From assembly GCA_963718355.1 (NCBI GenBank), contig CAVQZA010000002.1:70210-134209 (forward strand): a stretch of DNA of 64,000 nucleotides, given 5' to 3'. Of this stretch, positions 15,023 through 23,879 are shown piece by piece. Made by a program: the position numbers and the translations under genes. Every line of letters starts with the position of its first letter. Positions within the stretch are counted from its first letter, which is position 1. Below the pieces are notes generated by a model, which was given only the letters and a program-made list of their open reading frames with translations, had not been told where the DNA came from and did not search any database. Origin of the DNA: CAVQZA01 sp963718355 (GTDB taxonomy: Bacteria; Actinomycetota; Thermoleophilia; Gaiellales; Gaiellaceae).

Positions 15023-17653
15023 GTGCACCTGCAGGCGATAAAGCTGCGCGGCTTCAAGTCGTTCCCCGACCCGGTCGAGGTGCGTCTGGAGCCGGGCGTC
15101 GCCGTGGTCGTCGGGCCGAACGGCTCGGGCAAGTCGAACGTCGCCGACGGGATCGTCTGGGCCGCGGGCAGCCTGACGCCGAGCGAGATGCGGGCCGAGA
15201 AGGCCGACGACGTCCTGTTCGCCGGCGGTGGCGGACGGGGCGCAGCCGACTACTGCGAGGTCGAGCTCCTGTTCGACAACACCGACGGCACCGGCCCGAT
15301 CGACTACGCCGAGCTCGCCGTCACCCGCCGTCTGCATCGCGGCGGCGAGGGCCAGTACCTCGTCAACCGCGCGCCCGTCCGCCGCATCGATCTGGTCGAG
15401 CTGCTCTCCGACCTCGGGCTCGGCGGCGGCATGCACTCGATCATCGGCCAGGGCAAGGTCGAGGCGATCCTCGGCTCGAAGCCCGAGGAGCGCCGCGCGA
15501 TGATCGAGGAGGCTGCGGGGCTCGGGCGCTTCAAGCGCCGTCGTCACCGCGCCGAGCTGAAGCTCGCCCGCGTCGCGATTCAGGTCGAGCGCGCCCGGGA
15601 CCTCGAGGCGGAGGTGCGCGGACGGCTCCGCCCGCTCGCACTGCAGGCGACCGCGGCCGAGCGCGCCGAGAAGCTCGCGGCCGAGCTCGCCGGGATCCGC
15701 GTGCGGATCGCACTGCTCGATCTCGACGCGATCGACACCCGCATCGCCGAGGCGACCGGGCGCTCCGTCGACGCCGCACTCTTGCGCCGCTCCGCCGAGC
15801 AGAAGCTCGAGGCGCTGCTCGAGGAGCGCGGCCGCGCCGAGCAGGAGCTGGCCGATGCCGCGGGCGGTCGCGAGTCTGCCTCCGCGGCGCTCTACCGTCT
15901 CCGCACCGCCGGCGAGCGCGTCTCGATGCGGCGCGAGTCGGCGGGTGCGCTCGTCGAGGCGCTGCGCGCCGAGTCGGTGCCGGTCGAAGCGGTCGCCGGG
16001 TCTTCGCCGGCCGAGATCGAGCGCGAGGCGCGCGTCACCGCCGACGCGGCGCGGGCGGCCGCCTCTGCGCACGAGACATTGGCCGAGCGGTCGCGCCTCG
16101 CCGCCGAGCGGCTGGCCGTGATCGAGCGCTCGCTGGCCGAGCGCGAAGGGATTCCTCCAGCCGCGCGCGCATTCGCCGAGGAGGGCTCGCGCCTCGCGCT
16201 CGGCGAGCTCGACGTCGAGCCGGGCCTGGAGCGCGCGGTCGCCGCGGCTCTCGGCCGCCGCGCCTCCGCTCTACTCGCCACGGATCCGGCGGCGGGCCTC
16301 GAGCTGATCGAGCGCGCCCGCGCCGCCGGCCTCGGGAGCCTCGTCGTCGTGACCTCGCCGGGCGAGCCGCTCGCCGGATTCACGCTCGTCGAGCCAGACG
16401 AGCTCCTGAGCGCGACCGGCCCCGCGGTCACGCGCGACGGGATCGGCTACGACCCCGAGCGTGGCGAGCTGTGGTTTGCCGGCGAGACGGCCGAGGCGGT
16501 GCAGCTCGAGCTCGCCGCTCGTCGCGACGCGCTCGTCAAGGAGACCGCCGAGCTCTCGGCTCAGGCCGAGGCAGCAGCAACGGAAGCCGGCGGGGCTCAG
16601 AGCCGAGCCGCGGTCGCGGCCGCGGCGCTCGAGCGGCTCGGCCCGCGTCGGGCACGCCGTGCCGATCCGGTCGTCGTGGCGCGCCTCCTCGCTCTCGCCG
16701 AGCGCCTCGACGTAGGGCTCCGCGTCGCCACCGACGCTTTCGAGAAGCCGCTCCAGGCCCGTGTCGACGCCGGTGCCTCGCGCGCCGGTGAGCTCGGCTC
16801 CGAGCTCCGCCGCCTCGGCGCCGCGGAGGTCGAGCTTCGCCGCGCCTTGACCGAGGCAGCCGAAGCAGCGGGCGCGATCGACGTCGAGCTGGCGCGCTTC
16901 GGCGCGGAGGCCGACGAGGCCCGTCGCCGCGTCGAGGCCGGTGGCGCCGAGCCGGCCGAAGGAGACGATCGCGATGCGCTCGCCGAGAAGCTCGAGCGGC
17001 TAGAACGCCGCCACGAGGCGCTCGGCCGCGTCAACCCGCTCGCCAAGGAGGAGTACGACGCCGAGAAGGCGCGCGTCGAGGAGCTGGCCGTCCAGCGCGA
17101 GGATCTCGAGGCGAGCCTGAAGGAGCTCGAGGAGCTTCGCGCCGACCTCACGAAGACCGTCGAGACGCGCTTCGCGGAGACCTTCGCCGCCGTCCAGGCC
17201 AACTTCACCGAGGTCGCCTCGACGCTCTTCCCCGGCGGCGAAGGGCACCTGCGCGCGTCGGAGCCGGCCGAAGGCGACGAGGACGCCGAGCCCGGGATCG
17301 AGATCGAGCTGCGCCCGGCCGGCAAGAAGGTGACGCGCCTCTCGCTGCTCTCCGGCGGCGAGAAGTCGCTCGGCGCGATCTCATTCCTGTTCGCGCTCTT
17401 CCTCGCGCGGCCGTGCCCGTTCTACCTCCTCGACGAGGTCGAGGCCGCGCTCGACGACACGAACATCGGTCGTTTCGTCGAGCTTCTGCGCCGCTACGCC
17501 GACCGTGCGCAGTTCATCGTGATCACCCACCAGAAGCGCACGATGGAGGCCGCCGACGTCCTCTACGGTGTCACGATGGGCAACGACGGGATCTCGCAGG
17601 TCGTCTCGCGCCGCCTCCCGCGCGAAGACGCCGAAGCGATCTCCGCAGCCTGA
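15023..17653 (+). CDS. smc: Chromosome condensation protein SMC with short arms
   Basis: An 876-residue SMC ATPase. Walker A GPNGSGKS is at 31-38, the ABC signature LSLLSGGEK at 773-781 and Walker B YLLDEVEAALD at about 801-811. The hinge spans roughly 380-500 (LDVEPGLERAVAAALGRR). Coiled-coil arms occupy about 170-378 and 500-715, near 210 residues each; B. subtilis SMC has 1186 residues and arms of over 300. Start is GTG 15023 with no clear ribosome-binding site. It acts with ScpAB (not in the window) in chromosome loading and segregation. The ATPase elements are intact, so it should be functional. Confidence 0.95.
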   Translation: MHLQAIKLRGFKSFPDPVEVRLEPGVAVVVGPNGSGKSNVADGIVWAAGSLTPSEMRAEKADDVLFAGGGGRGAADYCEVELLFDNTDGTGPIDYAELAVTRRLHRGGEGQYLVNRAPVRRIDLVELLSDLGLGGGMHSIIGQGKVEAILGSKPEERRAMIEEAAGLGRFKRRRHRAELKLARVAIQVERARDLEAEVRGRLRPLALQATAAERAEKLAAELAGIRVRIALLDLDAIDTRIAEATGRSVDAALLRRSAEQKLEALLEERGRAEQELADAAGGRESASAALYRLRTAGERVSMRRESAGALVEALRAESVPVEAVAGSSPAEIEREARVTADAARAAASAHETLAERSRLAAERLAVIERSLAEREGIPPAARAFAEEGSRLALGELDVEPGLERAVAAALGRRASALLATDPAAGLELIERARAAGLGSLVVVTSPGEPLAGFTLVEPDELLSATGPAVTRDGIGYDPERGELWFAGETAEAVQLELAARRDALVKETAELSAQAEAAATEAGGAQSRAAVAAAALERLGPRRARRADPVVVARLLALAERLDVGLRVATDAFEKPLQARVDAGASRAGELGSELRRLGAAEVELRRALTEAAEAAGAIDVELARFGAEADEARRRVEAGGAEPAEGDDRDALAEKLERLERRHEALGRVNPLAKEEYDAEKARVEELAVQREDLEASLKELEELRADLTKTVETRFAETFAAVQANFTEVASTLFPGGEGHLRASEPAEGDEDAEPGIEIELRPAGKKVTRLSLLSGGEKSLGAISFLFALFLARPCPFYLLDEVEAALDDTNIGRFVELLRRYADRAQFIVITHQKRTMEAADVLYGVTMGNDGISQVVSRRLPREDAEAISAA

Positions 17654-17671
17654 TCCGCTAGGGTCGCCGCG

Positions 17672-18385
17672 ATGGCCGCTTTCGTCCTCGTCCACGGCGC
17701 CTGGAGCGGCAGCTGGGTCTGGGGCCGCGTCACCCCGCTGCTCGAGGAGGCGGGTCACAGCGTCGACGCCCTCGACCTGCCAGGCCGGGGCGCCAACCCC
17801 GCTGAGCCCGCCGAGATGACGCTGGATGCCTATGCGCGTCACGTCGCCGACCGCGTCGAGGCCGCCGGCGAGCCGGTCGTGCTCGTGGGCCACAGCATGG
17901 GCGGGATGTCGATCACCCAGGCGGCCGAGCACGTGCCGGAACGGATCAGAACGCTCGTCTACGTGACCGCGTTCCTACCGAACGACGGGCAGACGCTGCC
18001 CCAGCTCGCGGAGGGGAACCCGAACGAGCTCGTCCAGTCGAACATCGTGGTCGACGGAGGTTTGTGCACGGTGCGCCCCGAGGTTCAGCGCGAGGCCTTC
18101 TACGGCGAGTGCACCGCAGAGGATGCGGCGTGGGGAACGGCTCACCGCGTTCCCGAGAGCCTCGCTGCGATCGGCGCTCCCGTCCACCTGACGGACGAGC
18201 GGGCCGGCTCCGTGCCGCGCGTGTACATCGAGTGCGCGAGGGACCGTGCGATCACGATCGACCAGCAACGCCGGATGCAAGCGGCGCGTCCCTGCGAGCC
18301 CGTCCTGACGATGGAAGCCGACCACTCGCCGTTCCTGTGCATGCCCCGGGAGCTCGCCGGGCACCTGCTCGCAGTCGTCGGCTGA
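17672..18385 (+). CDS. Alpha/beta hydrolase (esterase-like)
   Basis: A 237-residue alpha/beta hydrolase. The oxyanion-side motif FVLVHGAWSGSW lies near the N-terminus, the nucleophile elbow GHSMGG holds Ser75, and the catalytic histidine is likely His218 in ADHSPF. The overall pattern resembles the plant methylesterase/hydroxynitrile lyase group and related bacterial esterases. No signal peptide is seen, so it is cytoplasmic. It sits between smc and ftsY and is not part of the conserved block. Substrate unknown. Confidence 0.88.
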   Translation: MAAFVLVHGAWSGSWVWGRVTPLLEEAGHSVDALDLPGRGANPAEPAEMTLDAYARHVADRVEAAGEPVVLVGHSMGGMSITQAAEHVPERIRTLVYVTAFLPNDGQTLPQLAEGNPNELVQSNIVVDGGLCTVRPEVQREAFYGECTAEDAAWGTAHRVPESLAAIGAPVHLTDERAGSVPRVYIECARDRAITIDQQRRMQAARPCEPVLTMEADHSPFLCMPRELAGHLLAVVG

Positions 18386-18387
18386 CC

Positions 18388-19338
18388 GTGGCGCGAAGCT
18401 GGTCACAGCTCCTCGGCGAGGAGAACGCGGCTCCGGAGCCGGACGCCGAGCGCGGCGGTCTCTTCTCGCGCCTGCGTGACTCGCTCGGGAAGTCGCGCCG
18501 CGCGCTCACCGAGCAGCTCGCCGCGGCTGCGTTCGACCCGGGCGACGGCGAGGCATGGGAGCGGCTCGAGGAGGCGCTGATCGCCGCCGACGTCGGCGTG
18601 CCGGCAACCGCCGAGCTCGTCCGTCGGCTCGAATCGCGGCCCGCCATCGGCGACCTCTCGGTCGCGCTCGCAGAGGAGATCGAGGCGCTCCTCGGCGAGC
18701 CGGGAGTCCTCCACGTGCAGGAACGGCCGAGCGTGATTCTCGTCGTCGGCGTCAACGGCACCGGCAAGACGACGACGATCGGAAAGCTCGCCAAGCGGCT
18801 CACCGAGCACGGCCATTCCGTCCTCGTCGCCGCCGCCGACACCTTCCGCGCCGCCGCCGAAGAGCAGCTCGAGATCTGGGCGAAGCGAGCCGACGCGGAC
18901 TTCGTAGGCTCCGTGCGCGGCGGCGACCCGGCCGCGGTCGCCTACGACGCGATCGAGGCGGCACAGGCCCGTGGGCGCGACATCGTGATCGTCGACACCG
19001 CTGGCCGCCTCCACACCCAGTCGAACCTGATGGACGAGCTCGCGAAGGTGCGCCGCGTGATCGAGGGCCGCCTCGCGGGCGCGCCGCACGAGACGCTGCT
19101 CGTCGTCGACGCGACGACCGGCCAGAACGGGCTTCAGCAGGCGCGCCTCTTCGGCGAGACGGCGGGTGTCACCGGCGTCGTTTTGACGAAGCTCGACGGC
19201 TCGGCCAAGGGCGGAGTCGCGATCCCGATCGCCTACGAGCTCGGCCTGCCCGTGAAGCTGATCGGCGTGGGGGAGACGCTCGAGGATCTCCGCCCGTTCG
19301 ACCCGCACGACTTCGCCAGAGCCCTCGTGGAGGGCTAA
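18388..19338 (+). CDS. ftsY: Signal recognition particle receptor FtsY
   Basis: The protein has 316 residues from GTG 18388, 2 bases after the hydrolase stop. It is the SRP receptor GTPase that docks ribosome-SRP complexes at the membrane. The N domain (about 15-100) has LFSRLRDSLGKSRRAL; the G domain has GVNGTGKTTTIGKLA, AADTFRAAAEEQL, DTAGRLHTQSNLM and TKLDGSAKGG. The acidic A domain is almost absent, which is common in actinobacteria. Its partner ffh lies 2 kb downstream. Confidence 0.97.
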   Translation: MARSWSQLLGEENAAPEPDAERGGLFSRLRDSLGKSRRALTEQLAAAAFDPGDGEAWERLEEALIAADVGVPATAELVRRLESRPAIGDLSVALAEEIEALLGEPGVLHVQERPSVILVVGVNGTGKTTTIGKLAKRLTEHGHSVLVAAADTFRAAAEEQLEIWAKRADADFVGSVRGGDPAAVAYDAIEAAQARGRDIVIVDTAGRLHTQSNLMDELAKVRRVIEGRLAGAPHETLLVVDATTGQNGLQQARLFGETAGVTGVVLTKLDGSAKGGVAIPIAYELGLPVKLIGVGETLEDLRPFDPHDFARALVEG

Positions 19339-19408
19339 CCTTCAGATCGTTCGACTGTGCGCCCTGCGGCAGCTCGTGTTCGTCAAGCCGCCAAGCAGGA
19401 GGTACAGC

Positions 19409-20383
19409 ATGAAGATCACCCGGATCGTCGCAGTCGGCGCGGTCGCGGTGGCCGCTGCCGTCGTCGCCGTCGGCGTCGGACAGGCCGGCGACCACGGCTC
19501 GTCCCACATCCCGAAGACGTTCGTTCTACCCGGGGACACGCTGTTTCCGGAGGGGATGGGCTACGACCGCCAGAATGGCGACTACTTCGTCGGCGCGATC
19601 GGCGGCGGCGCCGTCCTCCGCGGCGACGTGAACAGCCCGACCGCGACCGTCTTCTCGGCCGCCGGCTCGGACGGACGCAACGCCGCCCTCGGCGCGCGAC
19701 CGAATCACGGGCGTGTCTTCGTCGGCAGCTTCGGCAGCGGCAAGATCTGGATCTACGGCGAGTCGAGCGGCAAGCTGATCGCGACGCTCGACACGGGCAT
19801 GCCGACCTCGGTGCTGAACGACTTCTCGTTCCTGCCCGACGGCACGGCGTTCGCGACCGACTCCGTCAACCCGTTCCTCTGGCGCATCACCTTCTCGCAC
19901 GACGGGAAGCCGACGCTCCAGAAGTGGCTCGACTTCACCGGCACGGCGTTCGTCTACAACTCCGGCTTCAACGCCGACGGGATCGTGACCTCGCCGGGCG
20001 GCCGCTACCTCGTGATCAACCAGCTGAGCACGGGAGACCTGTTCCGGGTCGACGTGGCCACGCAGGCGGTGACGAAGACCGACGTCGGAGGCTTCGACCT
20101 GACGAATGCCGACGGCATGGATCTCCAGGGCAGGTCGCTCTACGTCGTGCGGAACGCCAACGCCCAGATCGTGAAGATCGACCTCTCGGCCGACTTCTCG
20201 TCGGGAGCCGTCGACACCGTCACCACGAGCCCCGCGTTCCTGTTCCCGACCGCGGCCGTGATCGTCGGCTCGGACGAGTGGCAGGGCGGCGGCGAGAAGC
20301 TGCTCGTCCTGAACGGACAGCTCGACAAGCTCGGCGGATCGCCGGTGCTGCCGTTCACGATCACGAGCATCAACCTCCCGTAA
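19409..20383 (+). CDS. Secreted SMP-30-like beta-propeller protein
   Basis: The protein has 324 residues. ATG 19409 has a strong AGGAGGT ribosome-binding site. A signal peptide spans about 1-28 (RIVAVGAVAVAAAVVAVGVG), followed by a propeller like SMP-30/gluconolactonase proteins: LFPEGMGYDRQNGDYFVGAI, DFSFLPDGTAFATDS, FNADGIVTSPGGRYLVIN, NADGMDLQGRSLYVVRN. It should act outside the membrane. It is inserted between ftsY and ffh. Whether it is an enzyme (lactonase-like) or a binding protein cannot be told. Confidence 0.83.
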   Translation: MKITRIVAVGAVAVAAAVVAVGVGQAGDHGSSHIPKTFVLPGDTLFPEGMGYDRQNGDYFVGAIGGGAVLRGDVNSPTATVFSAAGSDGRNAALGARPNHGRVFVGSFGSGKIWIYGESSGKLIATLDTGMPTSVLNDFSFLPDGTAFATDSVNPFLWRITFSHDGKPTLQKWLDFTGTAFVYNSGFNADGIVTSPGGRYLVINQLSTGDLFRVDVATQAVTKTDVGGFDLTNADGMDLQGRSLYVVRNANAQIVKIDLSADFSSGAVDTVTTSPAFLFPTAAVIVGSDEWQGGGEKLLVLNGQLDKLGGSPVLPFTITSINLP

Positions 20384-20474
20384 CGACAGCGAAGGGCGCT
20401 GCCGTCCGTCGGAGGCGGCAGCGCATCCCCCGCCTGGGGTCGTGCCGCCGGCGAAGCGCGTCGATAGGGAGAGG

Positions 20475-21428
20475 GTGGAGCCTGTCCTCAGGATCGCGCG
20501 TTGCCGGCCTGCCCGGCTCGGCATCCAGGCCGCGGTCGTCGTCGCGGCCCTCACCGTGACCGCCCTCGCCGTGCGCCATTTCCTGCGCGCCGGCTGGCCG
20601 CTCCACGGCGCGAACGTCTGGCTCGTGCTCGCCGCGGCGGCGCTCTTCGTCAGCGCCTATGCCTTCAAGGCGTGGGGCTGGCGGCGGCTCTTTGCCGGAG
20701 ACGAGCGACCGTCGAGCATGGCGCTCGTCACCGCAGGCGGCGCCGCCGCCGTGACGGGCCTCGCGTTGCCCGGCCGCCTCGACGAGGCGGTGCGCATCTC
20801 GGTCGTGCGCCGGTTCCCCGGGAAGCGGACGGGCGTCGGTGCGATCGGCCTCTCGCTCGTCTTGCTCGGGCTCGTCGACACGGCTGCGCTGAGCCCGCTT
20901 TCCGTTGCTGCCGCCGGAGTCTCGGGAGCGTCCGGCTGGTTCCTCGCCGGTTTGATCCTCGTGGCGGCCGCAGGAGTCGCAGCGGCGGCGCTCGTCCTCC
21001 TGCTCCCGCGGATCTCGCGCGCGGGCCGGCTCGTCCGGTTCCGCCTCGCCCACTGGGTGCAGGAGCACTGTGCGTGCCCGCGTGAGGCGACGAAGGCCTG
21101 GGCGTTCGTCTCGGTCTCGTGGCTCCTGCGCGGCGTGGCGCTGTTCGTGCTCCTCCACGCGCTGCAGCTCGGCTCACCGACCTCCGCCTCGCTCGCCCTG
21201 CTCTTCCTCACCGCATCGGCGGTGTCGGCGGCCCTGCCGATCGCCCCGGCCGGCGCGGCCACGCAGATGGGCGCAGGAGCCGCGATTCTGGTCGTCGGCG
21301 GCATGCACACCCCGGATGCGGTCGCGTTCGCCCTCAGCGCTCAGGCGCTGATCATCCTCGCGGGCGCTTCGATCGTCGTCGCGGTCGGGCTCTGGCACGC
21401 GGGCAGCCGCCTCGTTCCCGCGCGCTAG
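20475..21428 (+). CDS. Lysylphosphatidylglycerol-synthase-like flippase membrane protein (UPF0104)
   Basis: About 317 residues (GTG 20475; GTG 20442 would give 328). There are eight or so hydrophobic helices, and motifs such as TGLALPGRLDEAVRISVVRR and LPIAPAGAATQMGAGAAIL correspond to the UPF0104/YbhN/MprF flippase-domain family. Such proteins move or modify lipids at the membrane. It lies just upstream of ffh with an 18-base gap. No synthase domain is attached. The substrate is unknown. Confidence 0.78.
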   Translation: MEPVLRIARCRPARLGIQAAVVVAALTVTALAVRHFLRAGWPLHGANVWLVLAAAALFVSAYAFKAWGWRRLFAGDERPSSMALVTAGGAAAVTGLALPGRLDEAVRISVVRRFPGKRTGVGAIGLSLVLLGLVDTAALSPLSVAAAGVSGASGWFLAGLILVAAAGVAAAALVLLLPRISRAGRLVRFRLAHWVQEHCACPREATKAWAFVSVSWLLRGVALFVLLHALQLGSPTSASLALLFLTASAVSAALPIAPAGAATQMGAGAAILVVGGMHTPDAVAFALSAQALIILAGASIVVAVGLWHAGSRLVPAR

Positions 21429-21445
21429 CCGTACACTTCCCGGCT

Positions 21446-22777
21446 GTGTTCGACACCCTGTCAGACAGGCTCCAGGGCGCGCTCGGCGATCTCCGCGGGC
21501 GCGGACGACTGGACGAGGAGGCGATCTCCCGCGCGATGCGCGAGATCCGCCTCGCGCTGCTCGAGGCCGACGTCAACTTCCAGGTCGTCAAGGAGTTCGT
21601 CGCCACGGTCAAGGAGCGCGCGCTCGGCCAGGAGGTGCTGAAGAGCCTCACCGCGGGCCAGCAGGTCGTGAAGATCGTCTCCGACGCGCTGACCGAGCTG
21701 ATGGGGACGGGCGATTCGAAGCTCGCGTTCGGCAAGCCGCCGACGGTGATCCTGCTCGCAGGCCTCCAGGGCTCGGGCAAGACGACCGCCTCCGCGAAGC
21801 TCGCACTGCACCTGCGCAAGGACAAGCACACGCCGTTCCTCGTTGCCGCCGACCTGCAGCGCCCGGCCGCGATCGACCAGCTCGAGCAGCTCGGGCGCCA
21901 GATCCAGATCCCGGTGTTCCGCGGCGAGGGCACCGACCCGGTCAAGGTCGTCCGCGACGGGATCGCCGCCGCGAAAGCTGCGAGCGCCGACGTCGTGATC
22001 CTCGACACGGCGGGCCGGCTGCACATCGACGACGCGCTGATGGACGAGCTCGTCGCCGTCCGTGCCGAGGCGAAGCCGCTGAACGTGCTCCTCGTGCTCG
22101 ACTCGATGACGGGCCAGGAGGCGGTCGCCGTCGCCCAGGCCTTCCAGGAGCGCATTGCCTTCGACGGCGTGATCATGACCAAGCTCGACGGCGACGCGCG
22201 CGGCGGCGCGGCGCTCTCGGTCAAGGCCGTCACCGGCAAGCCGATCAAGTTCATCTCGGTCGGCGAGAAGCTCGACCAGCTCGAGGTCTTCCATCCCGAC
22301 CGGATGACCTCGCGGATCCTCGGCATGGGCGACGTGATGACCCTGATCGAGAAGGCCGAGGAGGCCGCCTCCGACGAGGATCAGGCCGCGATGGAGGCCC
22401 GGATGCGCGCCGGCGAGTTCACCTTCGACGACTTCCTCACGAGCTACAAGATGCTGCGCAAGATGGGCCCGCTGAAAGGCGTGATGTCGATGATCCCCGG
22501 CGTCGGCAAGCAGCTGAAGGACGTCGACGTGAACGAGCAGGACATGGCCCGTGTCGAGGCGATCGTGCTCTCGATGACACCGCAGGAGCGCGGGATGCCG
22601 CACCTGATCAACGGCCCGCGCCGCCAGCGGATCGCGAACGGGAGCGGCACGAGCATCCAGCAGGTCAACCAGTTGCTCACCGCACGGAAGCAAATGGCGA
22701 AGATGATGAAGCAGATGGGCAAGGGCAAGATGCCCGGGCTCCCACCTGAATTGATGCAGAAATCAGGGCGCCGATGA
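21446..22777 (+). CDS. ffh: Signal recognition particle protein Ffh
   Basis: A 443-residue SRP54 protein that binds 4.5S RNA and nascent signal sequences. The N domain opens with FDTLSDRLQGALGDLRGRGR. The G domain has GLQGSGKTTASAKLA, DLQRPAAIDQLEQL, DTAGRLHIDDALM and TKLDGDARGG. The methionine-rich M domain holds GPLKGVMSMIPGVG and RRQRIANGSGTSIQQVNQLL, ending in a Met/Lys-rich tail. The GTG start at 21446 aligns with family N-termini. Ffh-rpsP adjacency is conserved. Confidence 0.97.
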   Translation: MFDTLSDRLQGALGDLRGRGRLDEEAISRAMREIRLALLEADVNFQVVKEFVATVKERALGQEVLKSLTAGQQVVKIVSDALTELMGTGDSKLAFGKPPTVILLAGLQGSGKTTASAKLALHLRKDKHTPFLVAADLQRPAAIDQLEQLGRQIQIPVFRGEGTDPVKVVRDGIAAAKAASADVVILDTAGRLHIDDALMDELVAVRAEAKPLNVLLVLDSMTGQEAVAVAQAFQERIAFDGVIMTKLDGDARGGAALSVKAVTGKPIKFISVGEKLDQLEVFHPDRMTSRILGMGDVMTLIEKAEEAASDEDQAAMEARMRAGEFTFDDFLTSYKMLRKMGPLKGVMSMIPGVGKQLKDVDVNEQDMARVEAIVLSMTPQERGMPHLINGPRRQRIANGSGTSIQQVNQLLTARKQMAKMMKQMGKGKMPGLPPELMQKSGRR

Positions 22778-22802
22778 CGCAGTGTGAGGTCACGCGGCCG
22801 GA

Positions 22803-22819
22803 GCCGGGCTTTGCCCGGC
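22803..22819 (+). terminator. GC-rich hairpin after ffh
   Basis: GCCGGGC-TTT-GCCCGGC is a perfect 7-bp stem with a 3-base loop, 25 bases after the ffh stop. No U-run follows, so if it ends transcription it is not a classical intrinsic terminator. It may instead be a stabilising or processing structure. Confidence 0.4.
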
Positions 22820-22869
22820 GGGAGGCCACGAGTCGCCTGGACGTGTGTAATTGGGAAGGAGGGGGCTCA

Positions 22870-22892
22870 TGGGGGAACCATGGGTTCCCCCA
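22870..22892 (+). promoter_or_regulatory. Strong hairpin in the rpsP leader
   Basis: GGGGGAACC-ATG-GGTTCCCCC forms a perfect 9-bp stem with a 3-base loop, extended by one T-A pair to 10 bp. It lies 28 bases before the rpsP ATG and is followed by the GGAGGT ribosome-binding site. It could attenuate or autoregulate the rpsP operon, or protect its 5' end. Function is inferred from position only. Confidence 0.5.
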
Positions 22893-22920
22893 CGTTGAGA
22901 AATCCGGACGGAGGTAAGGC

Positions 22921-23166
22921 ATGTCAGTACGGATCAGGCTGGCGCGTGTGGGATCGAAGAAGAATCCGATCTACCGCGTCGTTGTCGCCGACCAGCGCTC
23001 ACCGCGGGACGGCAAGTTCATCGAGATCGTGGGCCGTTACAACCCGCAGACCGATCCCTCGACGATCGAGTTCGACGAGGCGAAGGTGACCGAGTGGCTC
23101 GGCAAGGGCGCGCAGCCGTCCGACGCCGTCTCGCGCCTGCTCAAGGTCAAGAACATCGGTGGCTGA
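22921..23166 (+). CDS. rpsP: 30S ribosomal protein S16
   Basis: An 81-residue protein with the canonical N-terminus SVRIRLARVGSKKNPIYRVV, followed by ADQRSPRDGKFIEIVGRYNP. It has a GGAGGT ribosome-binding site 7 bases before the ATG. It heads the conserved rpsP-khpA-rimM-trmD run, which couples 30S assembly with RNA modification. The leader contains a strong hairpin. The khpA start overlaps its end by 8 bases. Confidence 0.98.
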   Translation: MSVRIRLARVGSKKNPIYRVVVADQRSPRDGKFIEIVGRYNPQTDPSTIEFDEAKVTEWLGKGAQPSDAVSRLLKVKNIGG

Positions 23167-23389
23167 GCTCCTCGCGCACATCGCCAGGCTGCTCGTCGAT
23201 ACGCCCGAGGCGGTGCGCGTCGAGGAGGAGGAGACTGCGGACGGGCTCGTGCTCGTCCTGCATGTCGCGCCCGAGGACGTCGGCAAGGTGATCGGCCGCC
23301 AGGGCCGGATCGTCCGCGCCCTGCGCACAGTGATGCGCGCGGCCGCGGCGCACGAGGGCCGGCGCGTGCTCGTCGAAGTCGTTGACTGA
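23159..23389 (+). CDS. khpA: KH-domain RNA-binding protein KhpA
   Basis: A 76-residue type II KH domain protein. The RNA-binding GxxG loop is GRQG in VIGRQGRIVRALRTVM. The GTG start overlaps rpsP by 8 bases. KhpA, with its partner KhpB, binds RNA and affects cell division and elongation in Gram-positive bacteria. Its position between rpsP and rimM is strongly conserved. Confidence 0.94.
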   Translation: MAELLAHIARLLVDTPEAVRVEEEETADGLVLVLHVAPEDVGKVIGRQGRIVRALRTVMRAAAAHEGRRVLVEVVD

Positions 23390-23852
23390 CCGCGTTGTGG
23401 TGGGCCGCGTCGGCCGGCCGCACGGGCTCGACGGCTCGTTCGTGGTCGAGCGCCCGAGCGAGTCGCCCGAGCGCTTCACCGTCGGCGCGAAGCTCTTCGC
23501 CGGCGGCGAGGAGGCCGAGGTCGTCTCGTTCAAGCGCGCCGGCGGGAGCAGGATCGCGATCAGGCTCGACCGCCCGGTGCCGAGGGGCGCCGACCTCGAG
23601 GTCGACCGCTCGGCGCTGCCGCCGCCCGAGCCGGACGCCTACTACGTCTTCCAGCTCGTCGGCCTGCGGGTCGAGGAGGAGGGCGGCCGCGAGCTCGGCC
23701 TGGTCGCCGATGTCGAGCCGGGAATCGCCAACGACGCGCTTGCGCTCGATTCGGGCGCGAGGCTGCCGATGATCGGCCAGTGCGTGCTCGACGTCGACCT
23801 CGAGGCGGGCCGGATCCTCGTCGCGCGCGGCTTCGCGCCCGAGGACGACTAG
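23382..23852 (+). CDS. rimM: Ribosome maturation factor RimM
   Basis: A 156-residue protein opening with VVVGRVGRPHGLDGSFVVE, the standard RimM start. The N-terminal RimM barrel (about 5-85) is followed by a PRC-like barrel (about 90-150) with YYVFQLVGLRV and LGLVADVEPGIANDAL. It binds S19 and assists 30S head assembly. A TTG at 23382 overlaps khpA; GTG codons at 23397 and 23400 are alternative starts. It is a little shorter than the typical 170 residues. Confidence 0.93.
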   Translation: MTDRVVVGRVGRPHGLDGSFVVERPSESPERFTVGAKLFAGGEEAEVVSFKRAGGSRIAIRLDRPVPRGADLEVDRSALPPPEPDAYYVFQLVGLRVEEEGGRELGLVADVEPGIANDALALDSGARLPMIGQCVLDVDLEAGRILVARGFAPEDD

Positions 23853-23879
23853 CGCCCAGGTAACCTCAACCGGCCTCCT

